Positions 1 to 9,346 of a DNA stretch of 63,784 bases are shown one piece after another. Position numbers and translations under genes: made by a program. The stretch's first letter is position 1. Every line of letters starts with the position of its first letter. Below the pieces are notes generated by a model. That model made no database searches and had not been told where the DNA came from. It worked only from the letters and a program-made list of their open reading frames with translations. The stretch is taken from contig SSGH01000002.1 in NCBI GenBank assembly GCA_008015835.1, positions 1 to 63,784 of the forward strand, written 5' to 3'. The stretch comes from Lysobacter sp. GTDB lineage: Bacteria; Pseudomonadota; Gammaproteobacteria; Xanthomonadales; Xanthomonadaceae.

Positions 1-5
1 CGCTC

Positions 6-22
6 TTGGCATGGCTTATGCG
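6..22 (+). promoter_or_regulatory. Sigma-54 (-24/-12) promoter for the pilins
   Basis: The site reads TTGGCATG-N4-ATGCG. The invariant GG (8-9) and GC (20-21) are exactly 12 bases apart, as RpoN promoters require, and most flanking bases match the TTGGCACG-N4-TTGCW consensus. Transcription would start near 33, leaving a leader of about 110 nt before the first pilin. Pilin genes in Pseudomonas and Xanthomonas are known to be RpoN/PilR dependent, so site and gene agree. An upstream PilR site would lie outside the window. Confidence 0.75.
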
Positions 23-144
23 TCTGTAGTCGCGCACGTGCTCGGTCGCACGGGCGCCCCGGACGGCGACTCAGGCCGCCAATGGGCACGTGAAGAACTA
101 GTTCTGCAACACCCACCACACCACTTCCTAGGGACATTCTCATC

Positions 145-594
145 ATGAAGAAGACGCAAGGTTTCACCCTGATCGAACTGCTGATCGTGGTCGCGATCAT
201 CGCCATCTTGGCCGCCATCGCCATTCCGCAGTACCAGGACTACATCTCCCGCACCCGCGCCTCGGGCGCCGCCGCCGAACTGTCGGGCATCCGCACCGCC
301 GTCAGCGTCTGTATGTCCGAGCAGCAAACCGCCACCGGTTGCAACGCCGGTCAGTTGGGCATCCCGGCTGTCGCCGACTTCGCCGTGACCAAGAACGTGA
401 CCGCGCTGACCAGCATCACCAACGGCGTGATCCAGGCCACCACGGGCGCCACGCTCTCCAACGGCGGCGCGAACCTGACCTGGAAGACCACCCCGACGGC
501 CGCTGCGAACGCCGCCACCATCACCTGGACCAACAGCGGCACCGTGTGCAACGCCACCCGCGGCCTGCGTCCGGGTCAGGGCGACTGCCCGTAA
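145..594 (+). CDS. pilA: Type IV major pilin, copy 1
   Basis: Structural subunit of the type IV pilus, used for twitching, adhesion and DNA uptake. It has a short positive leader (MKKTQG) followed by the prepilin peptidase site G|FTLIEL with Glu5 of the mature protein, then a hydrophobic helix to about residue 30. The 149-residue length is usual for type IVa pilins. Two cysteines near the C-terminus (TVC...GDC) can form the D-region disulfide loop. It lies behind a sigma-54 promoter and is followed by its own terminator, so it is probably expressed far more strongly than the second pilin. The adjacent peptidase PilD should process it. Confidence 0.95.
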   Translation: MKKTQGFTLIELLIVVAIIAILAAIAIPQYQDYISRTRASGAAAELSGIRTAVSVCMSEQQTATGCNAGQLGIPAVADFAVTKNVTALTSITNGVIQATTGATLSNGGANLTWKTTPTAAANAATITWTNSGTVCNATRGLRPGQGDCP

Positions 595-635
595 TTCGCT
601 GCATCGTGACCACCATGCGATCTTAGGTGGACTCC

Positions 636-663
636 AAAAACCCCGGCTTCGGCCGGGGTTTTT
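636..663 (+). terminator. Intrinsic terminator after pilin 1
   Basis: The arms ACCCCGGC and GCCGGGGT around a TTC(G) loop, preceded by five A and followed by five T, form a textbook bidirectional rho-independent terminator 42 nt after the pilin stop. It probably limits read-through into the second pilin. Confidence 0.93.
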
Positions 664-706
664 CGTCTCCGCGATCGCCCTTTCCGCTTCGATCAGGAAT
701 AGCGCT

Positions 707-1171
707 ATGAACGCATCGTCCGCGGCCTCCGCTACGCGTGGCTTCACCCTGATCGAACTGTTGATCGTCGTGGCGATCATCGCCATTCTCGCCGCCATCG
801 CCATCCCGCAATATCAAGATTACGTCTCGCGTACGCGCGCGTCCGGCGCCGCGGCCGAATTGAGCAGTCTGCGCACCGCCGTGAATGTGTGCATCGCCGA
901 ACAACAGACCGCTGTCGGTTGCAGCCTGGGCCTGAACGGTATTCCCGCCAACCCGCCCGCAACGCGCAATGTCTTGGCGGGCACCGCGGACGTGGTCGAC
1001 GGCAGGATCACCGCGACCACCGGCGCCACCGACGCCAACGGCGGCGCGGCGCTGACGTGGGACAACGCCCCGACCTATAACGTGCTGTCCGATATGATCA
1101 CCTGGACCAACAGCGGCACCGTCTGCCACCCGCAGCGAGGTCTCCGTCCGGGTCAGGGCGACTGCCCTTAA
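707..1171 (+). CDS. Type IV pilin, copy 2
   Basis: Second type IV pilin of 154 residues. The leader is longer and less charged (MNASSAASATRG), but the cleavage site G|FTLIELLIV and hydrophobic helix are the same as in the first pilin. The last residues (GLRPGQGDCP) are identical between the two, while the middle, which is surface-exposed in folded pilins, differs. AGGA at 695-698 gives an 8-nt spacing to the ATG. No separate promoter is obvious, so it may depend on read-through of the terminator. The pair looks like a tandem duplication whose exposed region has diverged. Confidence 0.93.
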   Translation: MNASSAASATRGFTLIELLIVVAIIAILAAIAIPQYQDYVSRTRASGAAAELSSLRTAVNVCIAEQQTAVGCSLGLNGIPANPPATRNVLAGTADVVDGRITATTGATDANGGAALTWDNAPTYNVLSDMITWTNSGTVCHPQRGLRPGQGDCP

Positions 1172-1492
1172 GCGAGACGACCGCTCTCCGGCCTCTGGCC
1201 ACGAAGAAAGACGGGCGGTCAAGAAGCATTCCGCGCCGAAGAAGGCTCGGTCGTCCCATCGCCTGTCCTAGGTCCCAGGCATCGGCAAGTTCCGCATTAC
1301 GGCCGGCAGTCGCGAGCAGGCCCCGCTATCTTCGGTCCGCAAGCGTGACCAACCTCACCGAATCCTCAACATATCGCCGCATCTGTTTGAACCGACTGGA
1401 TTCGCGGTTCCCATAGGCGTGCATCCTGACGCCAGTCGCAGTAACCTAGGGCGGGGAGTTATCGCCCGCTAGGGGACAGGACCACGACGACG
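1172..1492. other. Intergenic region before pilB
   Basis: 321 bases without a convincing gene. The only structure seen is an imperfect inverted repeat at about 1447-1474 (CCTAGGGCG ... CGCCCGCTAGG), which could form a hairpin in the pilB leader. No clear -24/-12 or -35/-10 promoter was recognised. Confidence 0.5.
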
Positions 1493-3223
1493 ATGAATTC
1501 GGCCGCGACCGCCAATCTGCTCGGCATCACAGGCATCGCACGCCGGCTCGTGCTGGACGGCGCGCTGGAAGAGAGCGTCGCGCGCAGCGCGCTGGACGCC
1601 GCCACGCAGGAGCGCAAGCCGATCGCGAATTATCTGCGCGAGCGGAAACTGGTCACGCCGGCGCAAATGGCGGCCGCGAACTCGATCGAATTCGGCATGC
1701 CGATGATCGACCCGGCGGCGATGGACCAAAGCCAGACCGCGCTCAAGCTGGTCGACGACGAATTGATCAACAAACACAACGTGCTGCCGCTGTTCAAACG
1801 CGGCGGTCGCTTGTTCGTCGGCGTCGCCGACCCGACCAATACCTCGGCGCTGGACGAAATCAAATTCCACACCAATCTCGTCGTCGAACCGATCCTGATC
1901 GACGAAGAGACCATCAAGCGCACGCTCGAACAGTGGATGTCCGCCCAGGATACGCTCGGCGGCATCATCGACGATTCCGAAAGCCTCGATAATCTCGACG
2001 TCAGCGGCGGCGACGAGGACGCGCTCGCCGACAGCGGCATCGACGCCAAGAGCGACGACACGCCGGTGGTGCGGTTCATCAACAAAGTGCTGGTCGACGC
2101 GATCCGACGCGGCGCATCCGATATCCACTTCGAACCGTACGAAAGCGACTACCGCGTGCGGCTTCGCATCGACGGCATTCTGAAGCAAGTCACTAAGGCG
2201 CCGGTGAAGCTCAACCAGCGCATCGCCGCGCGCCTCAAAGTGATGTCGCAGCTCGACATCGCCGAGAAGCGCGTACCGCAGGACGGCCGCATCAAACTCA
2301 ATCTGTCGAAAACCCGGCAGATCGACTTCCGCGTGAGTACGCTGCCGACCTTGTTCGGCGAGAAGATCGTGCTGCGTATCCTCGACGGCAGCGCCGCGAA
2401 AATGGGGATCGAGAAACTCGGCTACGAGCCGGACCAGCAGCAGTTGTTCGTCGACGCGATCCACAAGCCGTACGGCATGGTCTTGGTGACCGGCCCGACC
2501 GGCTCCGGTAAAACCGTGTCGCTGTACACCGCACTGGGCATCCTCAACGACGAAGTGCGCAACATCTCCACGGTCGAAGACCCGGTCGAAATCCGACTGC
2601 CGGGCGTTAACCAGGTGCAGCAGAACGTCAAACGCGGCATGACCTTCGCGGCGGCGCTGCGCAGCTTCCTGCGTCAAGACCCGGACGTGATCATGGTCGG
2701 CGAAATCCGCGACCTGGAAACCGCCGAAATCGCCGTGAAAGCCGCGCAAACGGGCCACATGGTGCTGTCGACGCTGCACACCAATGACGCGCCGCAGACC
2801 ATCGCGCGCTTGATGAACATGGGCATCGCGCCCTACAACATCACCTCGTCGGTGAGCTTGGTCATCGCTCAGCGTTTGGCGCGGCGTCTGTGCCCGAATT
2901 GCAAGAAGCCGAGCGATCCGTTGCCCGAACACGCGCTGCTCGCCGAAGGCTACACGCCGGACGAAGTGCATGCCGGCATCTCGCTTTACGAGCCGGTCGG
3001 CTGCGGCGAATGCACCGGCGGTTACAAAGGCCGCACCGGCATCTACGAAGTGATGCCCATGACCGACGACATCCAAGCCATCATCCTGCAGGGCGGCAAC
3101 GCCATGCAAATCGCGGAAGCCGCGCAGAAGTCGGGCGTCCGCAACTTGCGTCAATCCGCGCTGCTGAAAGCCCGCAACGGCATCACCAGCCTCGCCGAAA
3201 TCAACCGCGTCACGAAGGACTAA
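1493..3223 (+). CDS. pilB: Type IV pilus assembly ATPase PilB
   Basis: Cytoplasmic hexameric ATPase that powers pilus extension. The 576-residue length fits the family. An N-terminal MshEN/T2SSE-N type domain is followed by the secretion ATPase domain: Walker A GPTGSGKT at about 334-341, Walker B region VIMVGEIRD at about 399-407, and the His box LSTLHTNDA. A zinc tetracysteine CPNC/CGEC lies at about 467-470 and 504-507, typical of PilB/GspE extension motors rather than PilT. The ATG sits just before the conserved N-terminal domain. It is followed after 3 nt by pilC, so the two are co-translated. Confidence 0.97.
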   Translation: MNSAATANLLGITGIARRLVLDGALEESVARSALDAATQERKPIANYLRERKLVTPAQMAAANSIEFGMPMIDPAAMDQSQTALKLVDDELINKHNVLPLFKRGGRLFVGVADPTNTSALDEIKFHTNLVVEPILIDEETIKRTLEQWMSAQDTLGGIIDDSESLDNLDVSGGDEDALADSGIDAKSDDTPVVRFINKVLVDAIRRGASDIHFEPYESDYRVRLRIDGILKQVTKAPVKLNQRIAARLKVMSQLDIAEKRVPQDGRIKLNLSKTRQIDFRVSTLPTLFGEKIVLRILDGSAAKMGIEKLGYEPDQQQLFVDAIHKPYGMVLVTGPTGSGKTVSLYTALGILNDEVRNISTVEDPVEIRLPGVNQVQQNVKRGMTFAAALRSFLRQDPDVIMVGEIRDLETAEIAVKAAQTGHMVLSTLHTNDAPQTIARLMNMGIAPYNITSSVSLVIAQRLARRLCPNCKKPSDPLPEHALLAEGYTPDEVHAGISLYEPVGCGECTGGYKGRTGIYEVMPMTDDIQAIILQGGNAMQIAEAAQKSGVRNLRQSALLKARNGITSLAEINRVTKD

Positions 3224-3226
3224 GCC

Positions 3227-4486
3227 ATGTCCGCGACCCGCACCGCCGCCAAAACCGCCGCCGCCGAACGCACGGGCGTGAGCCTGCCCATGTACGTGTG
3301 GGAAGGCACCGACAAACGCGGCATCAAGATGAAGGGCGAGCAGCAGGCGAAGAACGGCAATCTGCTCCGCGCCGAACTGCGCCGCCAAGGCATCACCCCG
3401 ACCGTGGTGAAGCCCAAGCCCAAACCGATCTTCGGCGCCGCCGGCAAACGCATCACGCCGCGCGAAATCGCGGTGTTCAGCCGTCAGATCGCGACGATGA
3501 TGAAATCGGGCGTTCCGATCGTGCAGGCGCTGGAGATCATCGGCAACGGCCAGAAGAACGTGCGCATGAAGAACATGGTCGACAGCGTGCGCACCGACAT
3601 CGAAAGCGGGTCTTCGATCTACGAAGCGATGAGCAAGCATCCGGTGCAGTTCGACGAGCTGTATCGCAATCTGGTCAAAGCCGGCGAATCCGCGGGCGTG
3701 CTCGAAACCGTGCTCGACACCATCGCGACGTACAAGGAAAACATCGAAGCGCTGAAATCCAAGATCAAGAAGGCGATGTTCTATCCGGCGATGGTGATCG
3801 CGGTCGCGATCGTCGTCAGCGCGGTCATGTTGGTCTACGTGGTGCCGCAGTTCGAGGACGTGTTCAAGAGCTTCGGCGCGGATCTGCCGGCGTTCACCCA
3901 GGTCATCGTCAATCTGTCGCGCTTCATGGTCGCGAACTGGTGGATCATGCTGCTCAGCGTGATCGCCGCCGCGGTCGCCTTCATCTTCTTCTACAAACGT
4001 TCGTTGGCCTTCCAGCATTTCCTCGATAAAGCCATCCTCAAGGTGCCCGTCGTCGGCGCGATCATGCATAACTCGGCGGTCGCGCGGTTCTCGCGCACGC
4101 TCGCGACCACGTTCAAGGCCGGCGTGCCCTTGGTCGAGGCGCTGGAAAGCGTGGCCGGCGCGACCGGCAACAGCGTGTACGAAAAAGCGGTGCTGCGGAT
4201 CCGCGACGACGTGTCGGTGGGCTATCAGGTCAATATGGCGATGAAACAGGTGAATCTGTTCCCGCACATGGTGGTGCAGATGGCGGCGATCGGCGAAGAA
4301 GCCGGCGCGCTCGACACCATGCTGTTCAAGGTCGCCGAATTCTACGAGCAGGAAGTGAGCAATGCGGTCGACGCGCTGGCCAGCTTGCTCGAACCGATGA
4401 TCATGGTGGTGATCGGCGTGCTGGTCGGCAGCATGGTCATCGGCATGTACCTGCCCATCTTCAAACTGGCGGCGGTCGTCGGCTGA
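3227..4486 (+). CDS. pilC: Type IV pilus inner-membrane platform protein PilC
   Basis: Polytopic inner-membrane platform protein that couples PilB to pilin insertion. It is 419 residues with two T2SSF repeats, each ending in hydrophobic segments (about residues 190-250 and 390-415). The opening MYVWEGTDKRG and the motif FSRQIATMMKSGVP are typical of PilC/GspF. The start lies 3 nt after the pilB stop. pilD follows 31 nt downstream. Confidence 0.97.
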   Translation: MSATRTAAKTAAAERTGVSLPMYVWEGTDKRGIKMKGEQQAKNGNLLRAELRRQGITPTVVKPKPKPIFGAAGKRITPREIAVFSRQIATMMKSGVPIVQALEIIGNGQKNVRMKNMVDSVRTDIESGSSIYEAMSKHPVQFDELYRNLVKAGESAGVLETVLDTIATYKENIEALKSKIKKAMFYPAMVIAVAIVVSAVMLVYVVPQFEDVFKSFGADLPAFTQVIVNLSRFMVANWWIMLLSVIAAAVAFIFFYKRSLAFQHFLDKAILKVPVVGAIMHNSAVARFSRTLATTFKAGVPLVEALESVAGATGNSVYEKAVLRIRDDVSVGYQVNMAMKQVNLFPHMVVQMAAIGEEAGALDTMLFKVAEFYEQEVSNAVDALASLLEPMIMVVIGVLVGSMVIGMYLPIFKLAAVVG

Positions 4487-4517
4487 GGCCGACGAACGCG
4501 CGGTTCGGTTTTCCTCG

Positions 4518-5378
4518 ATGGCATTCCTCGACCAGAACCCCGGCCTCGGTTATCCGATCGCGGCCGGGCTCGGGCTCCTCGTCGGCAGTTTCCTCAACGT
4601 CGTCATTCTGCGCCTGCCCAAACGTTTGGAGTGGGAGTGGAAGCGCGACGCGCGCGACATTCTCGAACAGCCCGATCTCTACGATCCGCCGCCGCCGGGC
4701 ATCGCGATCGAGCGCTCGCATTGTCCGCATTGCAAGCATCAACTCGCGTGGTTCGAGAACATCCCGTTGCTGAGCTGGGTGGCGCTGCGCGGCCGTTGCC
4801 GCTATTGCAAAGCGCCGATCTCCTTCCAATACCCGTTCGTCGAATTGCTGACGATGCTGCTGGTCTCGGCCTGCGTGTGGCGTTTCGGGTTCGGGTGGCA
4901 AGGATTCGGCGCATCGGTCTTGAGCTGCTTTCTGATCGCGCTCGCCGGCATCGATATGCGCACGCAGTGGCTGCCCGATCAACTGACCTTGCCCTTGCTG
5001 TGGCTCGGATTGATCGCGAGCGTGGACAATCTGTTCGTCTCCGCGAAATGGGCGATCGCCGGCGCCGTGTTGGGCTACGTGAGTCTCTGGAGCGTGTGGT
5101 GGGTGTTCAAGCAACTCACCGGCAAGGAAGGCATGGGCCACGGCGATTTCAAGCTGCTCGCCGCGCTCGGCGCGTGGACCGGCCACCTCATGCTGCTGCC
5201 GATCGTGCTCGTCTCGTCGCTGATGGGCGCGATCATCGGTTCGATTTGGCTGTTCGCGAAGGGCCGCGACCGCGCGACACCGATCCCTTTCGGCCCGTAT
5301 CTCGCCATCGCCGGCTGGATCGTGTTTCTCTTCGGGGAGAGCATCGTCGCCGGCTACAACGGTTTCTTCGGGCTGTAG
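4518..5378 (+). CDS. pilD: Prepilin peptidase / N-methyltransferase PilD
   Basis: Bifunctional inner-membrane aspartyl protease that removes the prepilin leader and N-methylates the new Phe1. It has the cytoplasmic zinc domain with CPHC and CRYC (C69, C72, C94, C97), absent only in non-methylating homologues, and the two catalytic aspartate motifs GIDMRTQWLPDQ and GHGDFKLLAALG. There are about seven or eight membrane segments in 286 residues. Substrates include both pilins in this window and probably type II secretion pseudopilins. It is the last pil gene before coaE. Confidence 0.97.
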   Translation: MAFLDQNPGLGYPIAAGLGLLVGSFLNVVILRLPKRLEWEWKRDARDILEQPDLYDPPPPGIAIERSHCPHCKHQLAWFENIPLLSWVALRGRCRYCKAPISFQYPFVELLTMLLVSACVWRFGFGWQGFGASVLSCFLIALAGIDMRTQWLPDQLTLPLLWLGLIASVDNLFVSAKWAIAGAVLGYVSLWSVWWVFKQLTGKEGMGHGDFKLLAALGAWTGHLMLLPIVLVSSLMGAIIGSIWLFAKGRDRATPIPFGPYLAIAGWIVFLFGESIVAGYNGFFGL

Positions 5379-5403
5379 CGCCTCTCGCCTCGAATCTCGA
5401 ACC

Positions 5404-6060
5404 ATGCAGCGCGACGATTCGGCATCCACGACTTCCGATCGGCCCGCAGCGCTGCCCTATTGCATCGGGCTGACCGGCGGCATCGCCTCGGGCAAGAGCG
5501 CCGTCGCCGATGCGTTCGCCGCGCTCGGCATCGTCATCGCCGATGCCGATGTCGCAGCGCGCGAAGCGGTCGCCATCGGCAGCGAAGGCTTGGCGGAGGC
5601 GGTGGCGGCATTCGGCCGCGAGATTCTGGATGCGCAGGGCGCGCTCGACCGCGCCAAGATGCGCCAACGGATCTTCGAAGACCCCGCCGCGCGCGCGCGC
5701 TTGGAGGCGATCGTCCATCCGCGCGTGCGCGCCGCATTGCGGCATCGCTGCGAAACGGCGACCAGCGCCTACGCCGTGGTCGCGATTCCGCTGCTCGCCG
5801 AAGTCGGCGGCCGTACGGCCTACCCCTGGCTGGATCGCATTCTGGTCGTGGACGTTTCGCCCGGGGCGCAGCGCGACCGTCTGATGCGCCGCGACGGCAT
5901 CGACGCCGCGCTCGCGGACCGCATGATCGCGGCGCAGGCGGATCGAGCGAAACGTCTCGCCATCGCGGACGATGTGCTGGTCAACGATGCGGACCTCGAA
6001 ACGCTGCGTCGGCACGTCGAAGCGCTCGACCGTCGCTATCGCCGGCTCGCGGCGCGATAA
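5404..6060 (+). CDS. coaE: Dephospho-CoA kinase
   Basis: Catalyses the last step of coenzyme A synthesis, ATP-dependent 3'-phosphorylation of dephospho-CoA. The P-loop GGIASGKS is at about residues 25-32, followed by DADVAARE in the substrate region and RLEAIVHPRV, typical of CoaE. The 218-residue length includes a polar N-terminal extension of about 18 residues. It lies 25 nt after pilD, a conserved pilD-coaE arrangement in gammaproteobacteria. Confidence 0.96.
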   Translation: MQRDDSASTTSDRPAALPYCIGLTGGIASGKSAVADAFAALGIVIADADVAAREAVAIGSEGLAEAVAAFGREILDAQGALDRAKMRQRIFEDPAARARLEAIVHPRVRAALRHRCETATSAYAVVAIPLLAEVGGRTAYPWLDRILVVDVSPGAQRDRLMRRDGIDAALADRMIAAQADRAKRLAIADDVLVNDADLETLRRHVEALDRRYRRLAAR

Positions 6061-6116
6061 GCGCGCCTTCTCCTCGGCGAGCGGCCGAGCCGCATGCTCG
6101 TCGCTCGCCGCACGCG

Positions 6117-9100
6117 TCAGCGCAACCCGTCGACTTTGATGCCCTGGAAATGCTGCAAGCCGTACAGATGCAGCAGCAGACGCACTTGCCGCATCGACGG
6201 GTCGCCGGTCCGGCGGCTGCTGATATTCAACGCATTCTGGAAAGCCGCGGCGTTGCCGGACTCGATCGCCGCCAGCATCTGCGACGCGAGCAAATAATCG
6301 CCGACCACGACATCGTATTCGGGCGACGAGAAAGCGCCGAACGGAATCGCGAGAATCTTCGCGGGATCGCCCTCGACGGTCGTGCGATACATCTCGTAGA
6401 CCGACGCGACCGTTGGGTCGGAGGCCGTCATATCGGGCTTGATCGCGCCGCTGTCCAATAGCGACAGAATCTGGGCCTGGCTCGCATTGCTCGCCAACGT
6501 ACCGCCGACCTGCAGCATGCTGCGCTGCCACTTCGCCCGATCCTGGACCCCAACCGGCTTGCCCGCGAACCGTTTGAGGGCCAAGGGGCCGGAAAGGTCG
6601 TATTGGCCGAACAACCCTTCTGCCGCGCTCGGATCCTCGTCTCGCAGCAACGACATCAGATGCCGCGCGGTCATGAACCCCGCCACGCGCGGATTGCCGC
6701 CGGCTTCGATCAACTCGCCCTCGAAGTCGACCGGGCGTTTCAGCACCAAGCGATCCACCAACGGCACGCCCGCGCCGAGATAAGCGATCAATCCCAGAGC
6801 CGTCTCCTTCTTGAATCGCGTGCGCGGCGCATTCAGCATCACGAACGGATAGAAATCCGAATGCGGCGTGGCGTCCTGCGCCCACAGGAACGCATCGAGG
6901 AACGGTTTATCCGCGACGAGGCGCATGCGCACGGCGTTCGCATCGTGCACATCCAGACGCTTCAGCTCGCGATCGACCATGGCCTGCGGGAATCGGGAAA
7001 AATCCGGTTCGCGGATCGGCGAACGACTCGCGACCATCAACAAATCGCCCGAATTGACGACGTACACCTGCACGTACGGAAACACGCGACTGAGCGCGGC
7101 CGGCATGGTGGCGAACACCTTGTCGTCGATCTCGTAGATATGGATCCACTGCACCAACACGCCATCGTCTTTGAGATGGCGGCTCAGCATCCGATAGAAC
7201 TCTTGGGTGAAGAGGCTGGCGGTGCCGCTGACCCACGGGTTCGACGGTTCGGAGACGATGGCGTCGTAGCGCTTGCCGACGCGCGCGAAATGCGAGCGGG
7301 CGTCCTCGAACACCGGCACGGATCGGGGATCGGTATAGGCCCGCTCCACGCGATCGCCGAAACGCTTCGCGGCTTCGTACATCGCCGGTTCGATTTCGAT
7401 CGTCTCGACTCGCTTCGGCGCGGGGCTGCCGAGAATGGTGTGGGTGGTCAGGCCCGAGCCCCAGCCGATCACCGCGATGTCGTCCGGCGACTTCGCCAAC
7501 GTGACCGGCAGCACCGCCGCGAGCGCCATCGTCGGCTCGTCCGAGGTCGGCCGGGCGGCGATGTCGTTGGTCAATGCCGCATCCGGCTTGCCGTTGGTGA
7601 CGATCGTGCGTTCGTGATCGCCGAATTTGCGGATGCCGACGGTGGCGGTTTTGCCGTCCTCGAAATACTCGACGCTTTCGGTCTCCGTCCAGGCCAACGA
7701 CCCGGTGCGGTACACGCCCGAGATCTGCTCGCGCAGATCCGGTCGGCCCCACACGACCGCCGCCGCCATCGTCGCCACCGCGATCACGGCGAACGCGGGC
7801 GTCCAGCGCATGCCCTGCGCGGGCGCGGCATAGCGCAGCAGGAAGAACCCGAGCGCGATGTCCAACGCGGCGCTCGCGAAGATCGCGGCGTACACGCTGA
7901 ACACGGGGATCAGGAAATGCGTGCATAGGAACACGCCGACGATCGCGCCCAGCGTGTTCACGGCGTACACCCGACCGATGCTGCGCTCGCCGTAACCGGC
8001 GCGCAGCAAGGCGGTGGTGAACAGCGGCAGCGTCATGCCCGCGAAGAACGCGGCCGGGAACATCACGGCGAACGAAATCGCGGACGAGCCCAGCGTGAAC
8101 AGCGTGTAGCCGGTATCGGTGCGAGCCAAACCGCCCATGATCCATTCCATCCAGCGGAACGAACTGGCGAACGCCGGCAACGACAACAGCGCGAACGCGC
8201 CCATCAGGATTTGCGCGCCCGCGGCGTAACGAATGGGGTCGCCGATGCGCCCGGCGCGATGCCGAATCCACAAGCCGCCGAACGCGAGACCGAAGATGAA
8301 GGCCGAGAGCATCAGCTCGAAAGAATGGATCGAGGCGCCGAGGGTTTGGTTCAGCGACCGCACCCAACCGATCTCGTACACGAACGAGGTCGCGCCGGTG
8401 ATCCAGGCCGCCGCCAACAACACCAGCGGCAACGCCCCGCCGGAACGTTCCTCCGATGCCGGCGCATGGCGCGCCTGCATGGCGTTCTCGTCCTCGCCCG
8501 CCTTCGCGGCTTCGACCTTCAGCAGCGACCATGCGATCAACGCCGCGACGATATTCAGCACCGCGCCGACCGTGAGCGTGCCGGGCAGGCCCAGTTTCGG
8601 CATGATCGCGAAAGTCGCCAGCAAAGCGCCCAAACCGGCGCCGACGCTGTTGGCGAAATACAGGCCACCGAGCACCCGCTCGTCTTCCGAATCGGTGTGC
8701 TGCATCACCGCGCTGCTCATCAGCGGGAAGGTCATGCCGAGCAAGATCGACTGCGGCGCCATCATCAAGGCGGACGACAGCCAGAGATAGCCGTCGACCG
8801 ACCAACCGGACTGCAAGCTCGGCAAAATCGTGTCGTAGGTCAAGCCCTGATAGCGCACGAACACCGTATGGAACAGCAGGCCGCCGATGCCGATCAGCAG
8901 TTCGACCACCGCGTAGGCGTAGAGAAAACGTCGGATCGACTGCGAGCGCCGGCTCACCCACCACGCGCCCAGCGACATGCCGCCCATGAAGATCGCCAAC
9001 ACCAGCGTCTGCGCGTAGGCCGCATGCCCCAGAATCAGACCGAAGTATTGCGACCAAATGGATTGGTAGATCAGGCCGGCGATGCCCGACACCAAAAACG

Positions 9101-9137
9101 CGACCAACACCCACGCTTCGAAACGACGTTGCTTCAT
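6117..9137 (-). CDS. Fused membrane / spermidine-synthase-like protein
   Basis: A 1006-residue protein starting MKQRRFEAW. The N-terminal half has about 12-14 hydrophobic segments resembling an MFS-like transporter. A Rossmann aminopropyltransferase-like domain follows: VIGWGSGLTT as the nucleoside-binding loop, ETIEIEPAMYEAA as the acidic strand, and SEPSNPWVSG in place of the catalytic Asp loop. A C-terminal region of about 200 residues has no recognised family. Such fused MFS/spermidine synthases are common in proteobacteria, but their reaction is not established. AAGGG lies 14 nt before the chosen ATG; an upstream in-frame extension lacks family character. It is convergent with coaE and starts an accessory region. 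Confidence 0.8.
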   Translation of the reverse strand: MKQRRFEAWVLVAFLVSGIAGLIYQSIWSQYFGLILGHAAYAQTLVLAIFMGGMSLGAWWVSRRSQSIRRFLYAYAVVELLIGIGGLLFHTVFVRYQGLTYDTILPSLQSGWSVDGYLWLSSALMMAPQSILLGMTFPLMSSAVMQHTDSEDERVLGGLYFANSVGAGLGALLATFAIMPKLGLPGTLTVGAVLNIVAALIAWSLLKVEAAKAGEDENAMQARHAPASEERSGGALPLVLLAAAWITGATSFVYEIGWVRSLNQTLGASIHSFELMLSAFIFGLAFGGLWIRHRAGRIGDPIRYAAGAQILMGAFALLSLPAFASSFRWMEWIMGGLARTDTGYTLFTLGSSAISFAVMFPAAFFAGMTLPLFTTALLRAGYGERSIGRVYAVNTLGAIVGVFLCTHFLIPVFSVYAAIFASAALDIALGFFLLRYAAPAQGMRWTPAFAVIAVATMAAAVVWGRPDLREQISGVYRTGSLAWTETESVEYFEDGKTATVGIRKFGDHERTIVTNGKPDAALTNDIAARPTSDEPTMALAAVLPVTLAKSPDDIAVIGWGSGLTTHTILGSPAPKRVETIEIEPAMYEAAKRFGDRVERAYTDPRSVPVFEDARSHFARVGKRYDAIVSEPSNPWVSGTASLFTQEFYRMLSRHLKDDGVLVQWIHIYEIDDKVFATMPAALSRVFPYVQVYVVNSGDLLMVASRSPIREPDFSRFPQAMVDRELKRLDVHDANAVRMRLVADKPFLDAFLWAQDATPHSDFYPFVMLNAPRTRFKKETALGLIAYLGAGVPLVDRLVLKRPVDFEGELIEAGGNPRVAGFMTARHLMSLLRDEDPSAAEGLFGQYDLSGPLALKRFAGKPVGVQDRAKWQRSMLQVGGTLASNASQAQILSLLDSGAIKPDMTASDPTVASVYEMYRTTVEGDPAKILAIPFGAFSSPEYDVVVGDYLLASQMLAAIESGNAAAFQNALNISSRRTGDPSMRQVRLLLHLYGLQHFQGIKVDGLR

Positions 9138-9346
9138 GACCAGCGAGCCCTTATCGCAAAACCGACGTTGTATGGAAGGGGCCGATCGCGATATGGACCG
9201 AACGCGCGCGATCGCACGCCACCCCAAAATCCAATGCCCCGCCGCATGGTACCCCATCCTTCGCAGCTTGCGAGGGGACGGCGCGACGCGGAGCCGTCAT
9301 CGCAACCGAGCGCCATGAGGAAGAGGATAGGGTTTCGTGCTCGTAG

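Noticed and set aside
1469-4267. A 932-codon open frame on the minus strand opposite pilB and pilC
   Set aside because: It is the shadow of two well-conserved genes; its protein is His/Arg/Asp-rich low complexity, as antisense frames in GC-rich DNA are.
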